Below, in pieces: positions 11,623 to 20,006 of a DNA stretch of 64,000 bases. Within the stretch, counting starts at the first letter, position 1, and every line of letters starts with the position of its first letter. Location of the stretch: contig CAWBYA010000007.1 of NCBI GenBank assembly GCA_963792895.1, positions 186,001 to 250,000 on the forward strand, given 5' to 3'. A program made the translations under genes and the position numbers. Below the pieces are notes generated by a model. It was not told the origin of the DNA. It was given only the letters and a program-made list of their open reading frames with translations, and did no database searches. The DNA is from UBA6912 sp963792895. GTDB lineage: Bacteria; Actinomycetota; Acidimicrobiia; Spongiisociales; UBA5794.

Positions 11623-12102
11623 CTACACCGGAGAACCGGCGGCGGGTCGGGGTTTCGACGCGCCACGCTCGGCAAGTTCTCGCCGGAAGGTGAAGGACGT
11701 CTTCTCGACCTCGTAACCGAGCCTCTCGTAGAACCGATGGGCGCCTTCCCGAGCAACCCGAGAGCGCAGCCGGACCTTGGTGAGGTCATGGGCGGAGGCC
11801 CAACCCTCGGCCGCATCCATGAGCGCCCTGCCGATGCCCGAGCCGCGCATCGTCGCCGTGACCACGAGGCCCCCGATCTCAGCGAACGCTCCGCTCTGCA
11901 GGAGCTCGGTCCGGTACACCTGGACCCACCCAACCGGCTCGGCCGCGACGATCGCAATGAAGGCGGCGGCGTCACCACCGAGACCCGCAACCTGGGTAGC
12001 GATCATCTCGGTGGCAGCCTCGTAGCCGAGCTCTCGGGCGAGATCTGCAACTGCTGCGGCGTCCGACGGCTCGAGCGGGCGAATGACAACGCCAGGCGTC
12101 AT
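11623..12102 (-). CDS. GNAT-family N-acetyltransferase
   Basis: This 159-residue protein has the GNAT fold marks: VIRPLEPSDAAAVADL at the N-terminus, IGGLVVTATMRGSGIG (the acetyl-CoA pyrophosphate loop, RGSGIG), then RVAREGAHRFYERLGYE near the end. Substrate is unknown. ATG 12102 was chosen over an upstream in-frame start at 12162 because a TATCGT hexamer sits 7 nt before it. The 285 bp between this gene and the HAD gene shows no ORF with support. Confidence 0.85.
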   Translation of the reverse strand: MTPGVVIRPLEPSDAAAVADLARELGYEAATEMIATQVAGLGGDAAAFIAIVAAEPVGWVQVYRTELLQSGAFAEIGGLVVTATMRGSGIGRALMDAAEGWASAHDLTKVRLRSRVAREGAHRFYERLGYEVEKTSFTFRRELAERGASKPRPAAGSPV

Positions 12103-12109
12103 GCCGCTG

Positions 12110-12115
12110 ACGATA
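12110..12115 (-). promoter_or_regulatory. -10 hexamer TATCGT, GNAT gene
   Basis: Ends 7 nt before ATG 12102; leaderless type. Confidence 0.45.
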
Positions 12116-12206
12116 GAGTCGATCCCGAGTAAGGAGGCGGGGCCGGTCAGCAACCCATCCACTCACCGCAGGGCACGCGGTGCGGCCCCTTCTGAGGAGG
12201 TTTGCG

Positions 12207-13166
12207 ATGCTCTTGAAGCCTGCGCGTGATCCCGCGGCGTTTCTCGTGCCCGATGATCCCTCCTGGCTCGCCGGTGTGCTCGACGCAGATATGGCAGCCG
12301 GGGAGACCCGATCCGAATGGCTGCTCGTCGCAGGGGACGGCGGTGCGGCGAGGGCCAGGGTCGGCTTCCGTCGTTGGGAGACGGTGCCTGACCCGAGCAC
12401 GCTGGGAAGCCTCCCGCCGTTCGAGGCCGGGCTGTTTGCCGTCCGGTTCCCGACCGGCAGCGAGGCGTTGACCGCCGCCGATGTGCTCCGGTCTGCCGTG
12501 ACGGCCACCCTCGACGACATGCCGAGCGATCTCCAGTTTCGGATCAACGCCGAATCCTGTTCCGATCCGAGCCTCTACGTGGCGGCAGCCGAAGCAGCAG
12601 GCTTTCGGCTCTTCCAAGAGAAGCAGGGCTACCTCTGGGAGGACACCGGCCAGACGCTCGCACCGGCTGAGCGCGTGCGTATCCGCACCATCGACGATGT
12701 CGGGGTCGCCTTCTTTGCGGATGTCATGAGCCGTTGTCAGTCGGGCACCCTCGACCGCAATGATCGCTTCTACGCCGCGGGCGTCGCTCCAGGCGCCTGG
12801 GGAACCGTGATGGCTGCGTTCTTGGACCTGGAGGATCACCCGAGCTGGCTCCTCGCCGAGGACGAGGCGGGCACGGTCGGCTACGTCGCGCTCGGCGCCT
12901 TCAACGAGCCCGATACGGCCACCATTGTTCACGTTGGCATCCTCCCCGAGCGGCGTGGCGCAGGCTTCATCGACGAGCTGCTCGCCGTCGCCAACCTCTC
13001 CGCTCGTGATCGCGAGATGCGGTTCGTGCTCTCGGATGTCGACGTCGAGAACGCACCGATGCGGGCCGCCATGCTCCGAGCCGGCCACCGTGAAGACGCA
13101 CGACCGTGGCACGTCTGGGACTACCGGGCTCCGACCGCTGTGATCGCTCGCAGTCAGCGTTCGTAG
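12207..13166 (+). CDS. GNAT-family acetyltransferase, double-domain length
   Basis: This 319-residue protein starts at ATG 12207, just after a strong ribosome site (GAGGAGG, 6 nt spacing). The C-terminal half has a GNAT-like core: SWLLAEDEAGTVGYVALGAF, then TIVHVGILPERRGAGFIDEL as a degenerate acetyl-CoA loop, then DVENAPMRAAMLRAGH. The N-terminal half (to about residue 160) looks like a second, diverged GNAT fold, as in mycothiol-synthase-type proteins, but MshD function is not claimed. It overlaps the converging SLH-protein gene by 13 bp. Confidence 0.75.
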   Translation: MLLKPARDPAAFLVPDDPSWLAGVLDADMAAGETRSEWLLVAGDGGAARARVGFRRWETVPDPSTLGSLPPFEAGLFAVRFPTGSEALTAADVLRSAVTATLDDMPSDLQFRINAESCSDPSLYVAAAEAAGFRLFQEKQGYLWEDTGQTLAPAERVRIRTIDDVGVAFFADVMSRCQSGTLDRNDRFYAAGVAPGAWGTVMAAFLDLEDHPSWLLAEDEAGTVGYVALGAFNEPDTATIVHVGILPERRGAGFIDELLAVANLSARDREMRFVLSDVDVENAPMRAAMLRAGHREDARPWHVWDYRAPTAVIARSQRS

Positions 13167-14353
13167 GCGAGTGGCCAGCCGTTGGGGTAGCACGGAGCAG
13201 TGAACTTGGTCTGTTGCATCATCACTGGTGCCGGCCGCCCGCTCCCGGGGCAGCTGGCGTGGCCGTGGCCGAGCCGGTGGCCGACCTCGTGGTTGACGAG
13301 GTATTGGCGGTAGGTGGTCATGTCCCCGTTGAAGGCATCCGCCCCGTTCTCCCACCGCCAGAAGTTGAGCACCACGAGGTTGCCGTTGCGACATGAATAG
13401 ACGCCACCCGTCGGCACCGGGTAGCACAGCGCATCGGTCTTGGCGGGAGACGCCAGGATGAGGCGGAAGTCGGACGTGCCACCGTCGACCTGGCGGAACG
13501 TGTGGCCGCCATCAGCACCCCAGCTGCGCCCATCGTTGAGGATGCGCAGGACCTCGGCCGCAAAGCAGTCGGTGTCCACCCCGAGATCGACCTCGACCTC
13601 GAACCGCACGTCCCACACGGTGCCGGGCCCGACCACGCCGGTCTCGCCCGAGACGACGTCGAGTGCACCTGTGGGTGCATCGGCGCCGACGATGCACGAA
13701 TCGGATCCGGGCTCTGGAGGTGGCGGAGGAGGAATGATCGGTTCGAGCCCGAGGGCGCGAACGAGGAACGAGGCCATCTGGGCGCGAGAGACAGGCTCGT
13801 CGGGGCAGTAGTGATCGTTGACCGGGGGATTGCAGCCGAGCGTGACACCTTCAGCAGCGATAGCGTCGATGGCGGGCTCGTGGATCGAGCCGTCGTCGTC
13901 GGTGAATCGGTTGTCCGGCGACGGTGCGTAGCCGAATGAGCGGACGAGCATCGTCGCGAACTCGGCCCTCGATACGGCGCGATCGGGGCAATAGGCGTCG
14001 TTGTCCGGCGGATTGCACCCGAGCGTGATGCCGGCTTCGCGCAGGGCGTTGATATCGGCCTCGAAGATGCTCTCCGTATCGTCGACGAAGTAGTCGGCGG
14101 TGGTATCGGGCAGCTCCCCGGCACGGCGCAGGAAGGCGGCCATCTGCCCCCGTGTCACCTCCTCGTCCGGGCAGTAATGCGTTGCCCAGGGTGGGTTGCA
14201 GCCCGCGGTGATCCCAGCAGCGACCAATGCCTCGATGCTCGGCTCGTGGACCGACCCGTTGTCGTCAGTGAACGTGCCGCCGGGAGGGAGTGCGTCAGGT
14301 GTGCCGAGCATCGCGGCGACGAGCGCCGCTGCGACTGCAAGCTGTCCCACCAT
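13154..14353 (-). CDS. Secreted protein with three SLH-like repeats and a DUF3152-type metallopeptidase-like domain
   Basis: This 399-residue protein has an N-terminal hydrophobic signal, then three SLH-like repeats (about 28-75, 87-135, 147-195). Each repeat pairs FxDDxxSxxEPxIxAL with GCNPPxxxxYCPDxxVxRxxMA. A Pro-rich linker (PPPPPPEPG) leads to a C-terminal domain with HEVGHRLGHGH near residue 365, a HExxHxxGxxH zinc site as in metzincins, and several cysteines. Family knowledge: SLH repeats tether proteins to cell-wall polymers, and DUF3152 proteins resemble secreted metallopeptidases. The paired cysteines in each repeat suggest disulfide-stabilised SLH modules. Confidence 0.82.
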   Translation of the reverse strand: MVGQLAVAAALVAAMLGTPDALPPGGTFTDDNGSVHEPSIEALVAAGITAGCNPPWATHYCPDEEVTRGQMAAFLRRAGELPDTTADYFVDDTESIFEADINALREAGITLGCNPPDNDAYCPDRAVSRAEFATMLVRSFGYAPSPDNRFTDDDGSIHEPAIDAIAAEGVTLGCNPPVNDHYCPDEPVSRAQMASFLVRALGLEPIIPPPPPPEPGSDSCIVGADAPTGALDVVSGETGVVGPGTVWDVRFEVEVDLGVDTDCFAAEVLRILNDGRSWGADGGHTFRQVDGGTSDFRLILASPAKTDALCYPVPTGGVYSCRNGNLVVLNFWRWENGADAFNGDMTTYRQYLVNHEVGHRLGHGHASCPGSGRPAPVMMQQTKFTAPCYPNGWPLAYER

Positions 14354-14464
14354 GGTCCCTCGCCGTTCTCTCTCAATCCAAAGTCATGGACGACGGTTCC
14401 GTCGGCGGAGATTAGAGACCGTTGCGTCACTTCCCCAGGCCGCATTCATGACGGGGTGGCTCGC

Positions 14465-14470
14465 TACCAT
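14465..14470 (+). promoter_or_regulatory. -10 hexamer TACCAT, dnaX
   Basis: Ends 8 nt before ATG 14479; leaderless type. Confidence 0.5.
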
Positions 14471-14478
14471 CGGCGCGA

Positions 14479-16263
14479 ATGGAGTACCAGGCGCTCTACC
14501 GAAAATACCGTCCGCAGCGTTTCGACGAGGTCGTCGGCCAGGACCACGTCACTCACACCCTGGCGCGCGAGGTGATCGACGGCAAGATGGCTCACGCGTA
14601 CCTCTTTGCTGGTCCTCGCGGCACGGGCAAGACGACGACGGCACGGCTCCTCGCCAAGTCACTCAACTGCGAGAACCGAGGCCCAGACGGCGAGCCAGAC
14701 AACACGTGCGCCTCCTGTGTCGGCATCACGGACGGCAACTCGCTCGACGTGATCGAGCTCGACGCCGCGTCGCACAACAAGGTCGAGGACGTGCGCGAGA
14801 TCAGGGTCAACGTCGGCACCGTCGCCGCAGCGGCAGGCGCCCACCGGATCTACATACTCGACGAGGCGCACATGCTGTCGCGTGCGGCAGGCAACGCGCT
14901 GCTGAAGACGCTGGAGGAGCCCCCCGAGCACGTCATCTTCGTGCTCGCCACGACCGAGCCGTACAAGCTGCTCGACACGATTCGCAGCCGCAGCCAGCGA
15001 TTCGACTTCCACCCGGTGGCGTCGGAGACCCTCATCGACCACCTCGACGGCATCGCCGGTCGCGAGGGTTTCGACGTCGACCAGGCTTCGCTTGCGATGA
15101 TTGCTGCCCATTCGGGCGGCTCTGTGCGTGACAGCATGAGCCTTCTCGAGCAGGTCGCCGCGCTCGGCAATGGAAAGGTGCGGTCCGAGGTCATCACCCG
15201 GGCCCTTGGGCTCGCCGACCGTGATGCGTTCGGGAAGCTCGCAGATGCGGTCAACGCTGGAGACGCGGCCGGCGCACTCGGACTCGTCGCCGAGATGGCG
15301 TCCCGCGGCGCCGACCTGCGTCGCTTCGTTGCGGAGGCCGTCGAGTTCTTCCGCGGCGTGTTCCTGGCCCAGTACGCCCCCAACCTCGAAGAGGTCGTCG
15401 ACGAATCCGCAGATGTGATCGCCCTGTGGCGCAGGTACGGAGCGAGCATGCCCTCGTCCGAGGTGCTCCGCGCCGTCGACATGCTCGGCGATGCCTTGCT
15501 CCAGCTTCGCCAGGGTCGCGAAGAGCGTCTCGTCATCGAGCTGGCCCTTCTCCGGCTCACCCGGCCTGAAACCGCTTCGGACGGCGCTTCTTTGTCGAGC
15601 AGGATCGACCGCGTGGAGTCGCGGCTCAAGGCGATGGACCGCAGCGCCGCTGCGCCGACCGCCGACGCTCCAGCGCCACGCCGAGAGATCGTAGAGCCCG
15701 CCCAGCCCGAGGTCAGTTCGGTCAGCAGGCAGGCACCTGCTCCGGCTGTTGAAACGGTCGAGCCGGTTGAGCCGGCCCCAGCTGCCGTCGGCGACACCCC
15801 GACCTCGGTATCCGGATCCCCACGCAAGCCGGCCATCGCCGAGGCTCGGACGACGCTCAACGATCTCGACCTGGGGGCGTTCGCCACGGTGTGGCCGGCG
15901 CTCGTTGCCCAAGTGCGCGACGCCGCCGGACCGGTGCGGCATGCGCTGGTCAAGGTTGCCACGCCGGTCGCCGTGTCTGGCGGAGTGGTGCAACTCGAGC
16001 TGCCGGCCCATATGCCGTTCCATCTCGAGCGGCTTCGGGAGGACGAAGAGCTCCAGGTGAAGATGAACGCGATAGCGAGCGACCTCCTCGGCGGCGGCGT
16101 CACGGTCGAGTTCGTGGGCGCCGTCGACGACGGCACGCTCGAGGCCGAAGACGACGATCCGGGTCCGCCGCCCAACAAGGACGATCTCCTCGCAGCCGGC
16201 GACGGCGAGGACCCTGCGTCGATCGTCGTCGACATGCTCGGCGGCGAGGTCGTCAGCGAGTAA
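14479..16263 (+). CDS. dnaX: DNA polymerase III subunit gamma/tau
   Basis: This 594-residue clamp-loader ATPase has YRKYRPQRFDEVVGQ at the N-terminus, Walker A GPRGTGKT (45-52), zinc-module cysteines (C64, C77, C80), the Walker B DEAH box (YILDEAHML), and the sensor-1 region VIFVLATTEPYKLLDTIRSR. Residues past about 360 form a Pro/Ala-rich tau-type linker with a C-terminal globular segment. It loads the beta clamp during replication. No programmed-frameshift slippery site was noticed, so tau may be the only product. In most bacteria dnaX is followed directly by ybaB-recR; here a 910-bp repeat-rich gap intervenes. Confidence 0.95.
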   Translation: MEYQALYRKYRPQRFDEVVGQDHVTHTLAREVIDGKMAHAYLFAGPRGTGKTTTARLLAKSLNCENRGPDGEPDNTCASCVGITDGNSLDVIELDAASHNKVEDVREIRVNVGTVAAAAGAHRIYILDEAHMLSRAAGNALLKTLEEPPEHVIFVLATTEPYKLLDTIRSRSQRFDFHPVASETLIDHLDGIAGREGFDVDQASLAMIAAHSGGSVRDSMSLLEQVAALGNGKVRSEVITRALGLADRDAFGKLADAVNAGDAAGALGLVAEMASRGADLRRFVAEAVEFFRGVFLAQYAPNLEEVVDESADVIALWRRYGASMPSSEVLRAVDMLGDALLQLRQGREERLVIELALLRLTRPETASDGASLSSRIDRVESRLKAMDRSAAAPTADAPAPRREIVEPAQPEVSSVSRQAPAPAVETVEPVEPAPAAVGDTPTSVSGSPRKPAIAEARTTLNDLDLGAFATVWPALVAQVRDAAGPVRHALVKVATPVAVSGGVVQLELPAHMPFHLERLREDEELQVKMNAIASDLLGGGVTVEFVGAVDDGTLEAEDDDPGPPPNKDDLLAAGDGEDPASIVVDMLGGEVVSE

Positions 16264-16310
16264 CCGCTCCGAGCATCACCTGACCCGAAGAGCGGTGAGG
16301 CGTGCGGAGC

Positions 16311-17030
16311 CCCGTCTGGATCATTCCCCCATCGGGGGGATCGCAGAGCGGAGCGATGCGAGGGGGGTGAGGCGAGGGCAGCGAGCCGTCGCTCTGCCCA
16401 GGTCGCCGCACCGAGGCTTCCTCAGTCGAGCCCCGTCTGGATCATTCCCCCATCGGGGGGATCGCAGAGCGGAGCGATGCGAGGGGGGTGAGGCGAGGGC
16501 AGCGAGCCGTCGCTCTGCCCAGGTCGCCGCACCGAGGCTTCCTCAGTCGAGCCCCGTCTGGATCATTCCCCCATCGGGGGGATCGCAGAGCGGAGCGATG
16601 CGAGGGGGGTGAGGCGAGGGCAGCGAGCCGTCGCTCTGCCCAGGTCGCCGCACCGAGGCTTCCTCAGTCGAGCCCCGTCTGGATCATTCCCCCATCGGGG
16701 GGATCGCAGAGCGGAGCGATGCGAGGGGGGTGAGGCGAGGGCAGCGAGCCGTCGCTCTGCCCAGGTCGCCGCACCGAGGCTTCCTCAGTCGAGCCCCGTC
16801 TGGATCATTCCCCCATCGGGGGGATCGCAGAGCGGAGCGATGCGAGGGGGTGAGGCGAGGGCAGCGAGCCGTCGCTCTGCCCAGGTCGCCGCACCGAGGC
16901 TCCTCAGTCGAGCCCCGTCTGGATCATCCCCCATCGGGGGGATCGCAGAGCGGAGCGATGCGAGGGGGGTGAGGCGAGGCAGCGAGCCGTCGCTCTGCCC
17001 AGGTCGCCGCACCGAGGCTCCTCAGTCGAG
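16311..17030 (+). repeat. Tandem array of six ~121-bp direct repeats
   Basis: Units begin near 16311, 16432, 16553, 16674, 16795 and 16914. The first four are 121 bp and identical; unit 5 is 119 bp and unit 6 about 117 bp, through loss of single bases in G and T runs. Each unit contains a TCCCCC/GGGGGA hairpin, the core GGAGCGATGCGAGG, and a longer imperfect hairpin (GGGCAGCGA/TCGCTCTGCCC). There are no spacers, so it is not CRISPR. Open frames across it are accidental: 121 is not a multiple of 3 and the same peptide recurs in shifted frames. The whole gap 16264-17173 contains no convincing gene. Confidence 0.95.
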
Positions 17031-17067
17031 CCCGGAGCGGGCTCGAGGCTCCCCCGGTCGGGGAGCC
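17028..17067. terminator. Two adjacent hairpins closing the repeat array
   Basis: GAGCCCG (17028-17034) pairs with CGGGCTC (17038-17044). Immediately after, GGCTCCCC (17047-17054) pairs with GGGGAGCC (17060-17067). They separate the array from the ybaB promoter and may stop read-through from dnaX or the array. Confidence 0.5.
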
Positions 17068-17160
17068 ATTCGAGACGCTCACCGCACTGCGGCTCGGGCT
17101 GGAGGGGCAGGTCCCGTTCGTCGGGCCCTGACACGTCCCGGCGAAGCCGAAGGGCACGGC

Positions 17161-17166
17161 TACGCT
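17161..17166 (+). promoter_or_regulatory. -10 hexamer TACGCT, ybaB-recR
   Basis: Ends 7 nt before ATG 17174; leaderless type. Confidence 0.45.
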
Positions 17167-17173
17167 GAACGCT

Positions 17174-17500
17174 ATGGGACGTATGCCAAAAGACATGCGC
17201 CAGCTGATGCAGCAGGCGCAGAAGATGCAGGCTGATATGCAGCGGGCTCAGGAAGAGCTCGCCGACAAGACATACGAAGGCACCGCCGGAGGCGGCGTCG
17301 TGAAAGCGATCGTCCGCGGTTCCGGTCGGGTCGAGGAGGTCATCCTCGACCCGTCGATCCTCGACCCCGACGACCCTGAGTTGGTGGGCGACCTGGTGGT
17401 CGCCGCCATCAACCAAGCCATGGACGCGGTGGCTGACGACGCCAATTCGGCGATGGGGGGTCTCGCAGGTGGGCTCGATCTCGGAGGCCTGCTCGGCTGA
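17174..17500 (+). CDS. ybaB: YbaB/EbfC-family nucleoid-associated protein
   Basis: This 108-residue protein starts with an amphipathic Met/Gln-rich helix (MRQLMQQAQKMQADMQRAQ), followed by the GTAGGGVVKAIVRGSGRVEEV strand pair typical of YbaB/EbfC and a Gly-rich C-terminus. Family knowledge: dimers bind DNA without strong specificity, and the gene commonly lies between dnaX and recR. Its stop overlaps the recR start (17500), so the two are probably co-translated. Confidence 0.93.
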   Translation: MGRMPKDMRQLMQQAQKMQADMQRAQEELADKTYEGTAGGGVVKAIVRGSGRVEEVILDPSILDPDDPELVGDLVVAAINQAMDAVADDANSAMGGLAGGLDLGGLLG

Positions 17501-18094
17501 TGTACGAGCCGCCCGTCCAGCGGGTCGTCGACGAGCTGGCCCGCTTGCCGGGGATCGGCCGTAAGACGGCGCAGCGCCTGGCTTTTCACCTGCTTCACAT
17601 CGAAGCCGTCGATGCCGTGCGGCTCGGCCAGTCGATCATCGACCTCAGGGACCAGGTGCGCCTGTGCGTCCGGTGCTTCAACGTCACCGCCGAGGAACAG
17701 TGTGCGATCTGCCGCGATCCAGCGCCGCGATCCGACGCTCGTGTGTGTCGTCGAACGTGCCCAGGACATCGCCGTCATCGAGCGCACCCAGGAGTTCGCG
17801 GGTCGGTACCACGTGCTGGGCGGCTCCATCTCACCGATCGAGGGTATTGGGCCCGACCAGCTGCGGATGAGGGAGCTGGTCGCGAGGGTCGAGGCCGAGA
17901 ACATCACAGAGGTCATCGCTGCCACGAATCCAACCGTCGAAGGCGATACGACCGGGCTCTATCTGGCCCGACTGCTGAAGCCCTTGGGGGTGACCGTTTC
18001 ACGTCTTGCCAGCGGACTCCCGGTCGGCGGCGACCTCGACTATGCAGACGAGATCACGTTGGGTCGGGCCCTGGCGGGGCGTCGCGAGCTCTGA
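17500..18094 (+). CDS. recR: Recombination protein RecR (interrupted by a +1 frameshift)
   Basis: The first part, in the ATG 17500 frame, has the RecR N-terminus: VVDELARLPGIGRKTAQRLAF (helix-hairpin-helix) and the zinc motif CVRCF...CAIC. After codon CCA at 17719 the conserved sequence moves to the next frame: RRDPTLVCVVERAQD, GRYHVLGG, ISPIEGIGPDQL (Toprim), ATNPTVEGD, and a C-terminal LPVGGDLDYAD. Removing one base between about 17719 and 17724 restores a normal ~197-residue RecR. RecR with RecO loads RecA at single-stranded gaps. As written, the frame would run on as a chimera into the next gene's frame. Confidence 0.88.
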
Positions 18095-18108
18095 CCTCAC
18101 AGCGGCAC

Positions 18109-19225
18109 GTGCGCATCTTCCTCGTCGAACCGTATCTCACAGGTTCGCACCAGGCGTGGGCTGAAGGGTACGCGCGGGCCTCCCGGCACGACGTCCACCT
18201 CGTGGCGCACGATGGCCGCTTCTGGAAGTGGCGGATGCAGGGCGGGCCGGTGACGCTGGCCGCTCAAATCGATGAGGCAGTTGCAGCCGGGGGGCAACCC
18301 GACGTCGTTCTCGCCTCCAGCATGACCGACCTCGCGGGTCTGCTGGGCATCGCACGCCGCCACTTGGCAGGCGCCGCAACCGCTCTCTACATGCACGAGA
18401 ACCAGCTCACCTATCCGTTGTCGCCACGAGATGGCTCCGACGCAACGTATCCGATGACGCAATGGAAGGCGATGGCGGCGGCCGATCTGGTGTTGTTCAA
18501 CTCATCGTTCCATCGCCGCGTGTGGTTCGAGGCGGTGCCCGGCTTCTTGGGACAGTTCCCCGACTATCGCCATGGACGGGCGCTGATCGATGGCGTTGCG
18601 GGTCGATCGGAGGTGATGCCGGTCGGTGTCGACCTCGCCAGACTCGTCGGGCCGCCGCTGCGCTCCGACCCGCCGCTGATCTTGTGGAACCAGCGTGTCG
18701 AGCACGACAAGGCGCCGGAAGCGTTCGTCGCAGCAGTCATTGCCCTGGCCGCGGCAGGGCCCCCGTTTCGTGTGGCCCTCGCAGGCGAACGCTTCGTCTC
18801 CGAGCCGGCGGCCTTCGACAGGCTGCGCGTTGCCGCTCGGTGACCGCATCGTCCACGACGGCTACGCCGCGGCACCGGCATATTCCGCCCTCCTCCGCGG
18901 CGCAGACGTCGTTGTCTCGACGGCTCACCAGGAGTTCTTCGGCATCGCCGTCACCGAGGCGGTGTACGCGGGGGCGTTCCCGGTGTTGCCGAACCGGCTC
19001 GTCTATCCGGAGCGGATTCCGGCGGCACACCACGGCCGCTGTCTCTACGACGATGCGGACGATCTCGTCGCCAAACTCACGTGGGCGCTCTCCAATGTCG
19101 AACAGGCAGCCTCGGTGGCTGCAGACCTCCGGCCTTCGATGGCGGCGGTCGACTGGTCGGTGATGGCTCCTCGCTACGACGCCCGGCTCGAGCAACTCGC
19201 GGGCGCACGTCGGGCGGCGGTCTGA
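18109..19225 (+). CDS. DUF3524 glycosyltransferase, tRNA-queuosine alpha-mannosyltransferase-like (frameshifted)
   Basis: The N-terminal half, from GTG 18109, matches the DUF3524 pattern: EPYLTGSHQAWAEGYA, GRFWKWRM, then YMHENQLTYP and ADLVLFNSSFHRR. At 18832-18835 the frame breaks (stop at 18841). The rest continues in the next frame with LGDRIVHDGY, STAHQEFFGIAVTEAVYAG and NRLVYPERIP, the nucleotide-sugar binding part of a GT-B enzyme. Dropping one base gives about 371 residues. Family knowledge: relatives glycosylate queuosine in tRNA or are uncharacterised GT4-type enzymes; specificity here is not proven. It starts 14 bp after the recR stop and converges on the methyltransferase gene. Confidence 0.8.
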
Positions 19226-19268
19226 CCGAGCAGCTCCCGCCGTTGCGGCCGGTGCTCGCAACGCCGTG

Positions 19269-20006
19269 CTACTCCATCGGCCGAGTCCCGGCGAAGACGA
19301 CGCTGGTGTGACTTGGGCTGAGCGTGAGCTCGATCGCTCGGGCGGCGAAGCCGGCCCTCTGGATCGCCTCGAGCCATGTGGAGCGGGGGAAGAGGCCGCA
19401 CGTTGCACGGTCGAGCGCAACGCGGACGTTCTCGCCATCCCGCAAGACCAGTGCCAGCTCGTTGCGGTAGGTCGTGTCGCTCGGATCGGGATCCCAACTC
19501 CAGTCGAGGTAGCGGGCGCCGCGATCGGCCTCGTCCGTCCCGCCGGTCTCGACGCCGGGTCGGAACGTCTCGTGTACGTAGTCGGGTGCCACGAGCAGCG
19601 CCCCTCCGGGCCGGCAGTGGACGTAGGCCGTGTGCATGGTCGCCGCGAGCTCGTCTTCCGTGACGAGGTAGTCGACTGCGTCGTGGATGAACACGGCGTC
19701 GAACCGGCCACCCACCCGCACCGACCTCATGTCGCCTTCCAGGTGGCGGCACTCAGGGTTGAGGCGACGACTCACAGCGAGCATCGCAGGTGCCCGGTCG
19801 ACGAGCGTCATGATGAAGTGGGCCTTGAGGTGCGATGCGTTGTTGCCGCCGCCGCTGCCCAACTCGAGGACGTCGCGCACCGCGATCTGTGCGGCATCGA
19901 CGATGGCCGCCCGATACAACTCCGCCTCTTCCTCGTACTCGTCCGGAGAAGAGATCAGCGGCCACCACTCGGCCAGCTCGCCGTAGAGGACGTGCGTATT
20001 GGTCAC
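19269..20006 (-). CDS. Class I SAM-dependent methyltransferase
   Basis: This 245-residue protein has motif I VLELGSGGGNNASHL (about 46-60), the acidic loop LVDRAPAMLAVSRRL, GDMRSVRVGGRFDAVFIHDAVDYL, and a post-motif with PGGALLVAPD. The substrate is unknown; the N-terminus (YGELAEWWPLIS) resembles small-molecule methyltransferases. The GTG start at 20006 overlaps the DUF2254 stop by 4 bp (GTGA), so it is the second gene of that operon. Confidence 0.85.
   Translation of the reverse strand: MTNTHVLYGELAEWWPLISSPDEYEEEAELYRAAIVDAAQIAVRDVLELGSGGGNNASHLKAHFIMTLVDRAPAMLAVSRRLNPECRHLEGDMRSVRVGGRFDAVFIHDAVDYLVTEDELAATMHTAYVHCRPGGALLVAPDYVHETFRPGVETGGTDEADRGARYLDWSWDPDPSDTTYRNELALVLRDGENVRVALDRATCGLFPRSTWLEAIQRAGFAARAIELTLSPSHTSVVFAGTRPME

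Noticed and set aside
14479..16263. Programmed frameshift making a gamma subunit from dnaX
   Set aside because: No slippery A-rich heptamer with a downstream stop was seen.
16311..17030. CRISPR array
   Set aside because: Units are 121 bp, contiguous and without unique spacers; no cas genes nearby.
16295..17235. Plus-strand ORFs within the tandem array encoding a repeated Arg-rich peptide
   Set aside because: The unit length (121) is not a multiple of three, so the same peptide arises in shifting frames; no start signal or homology.
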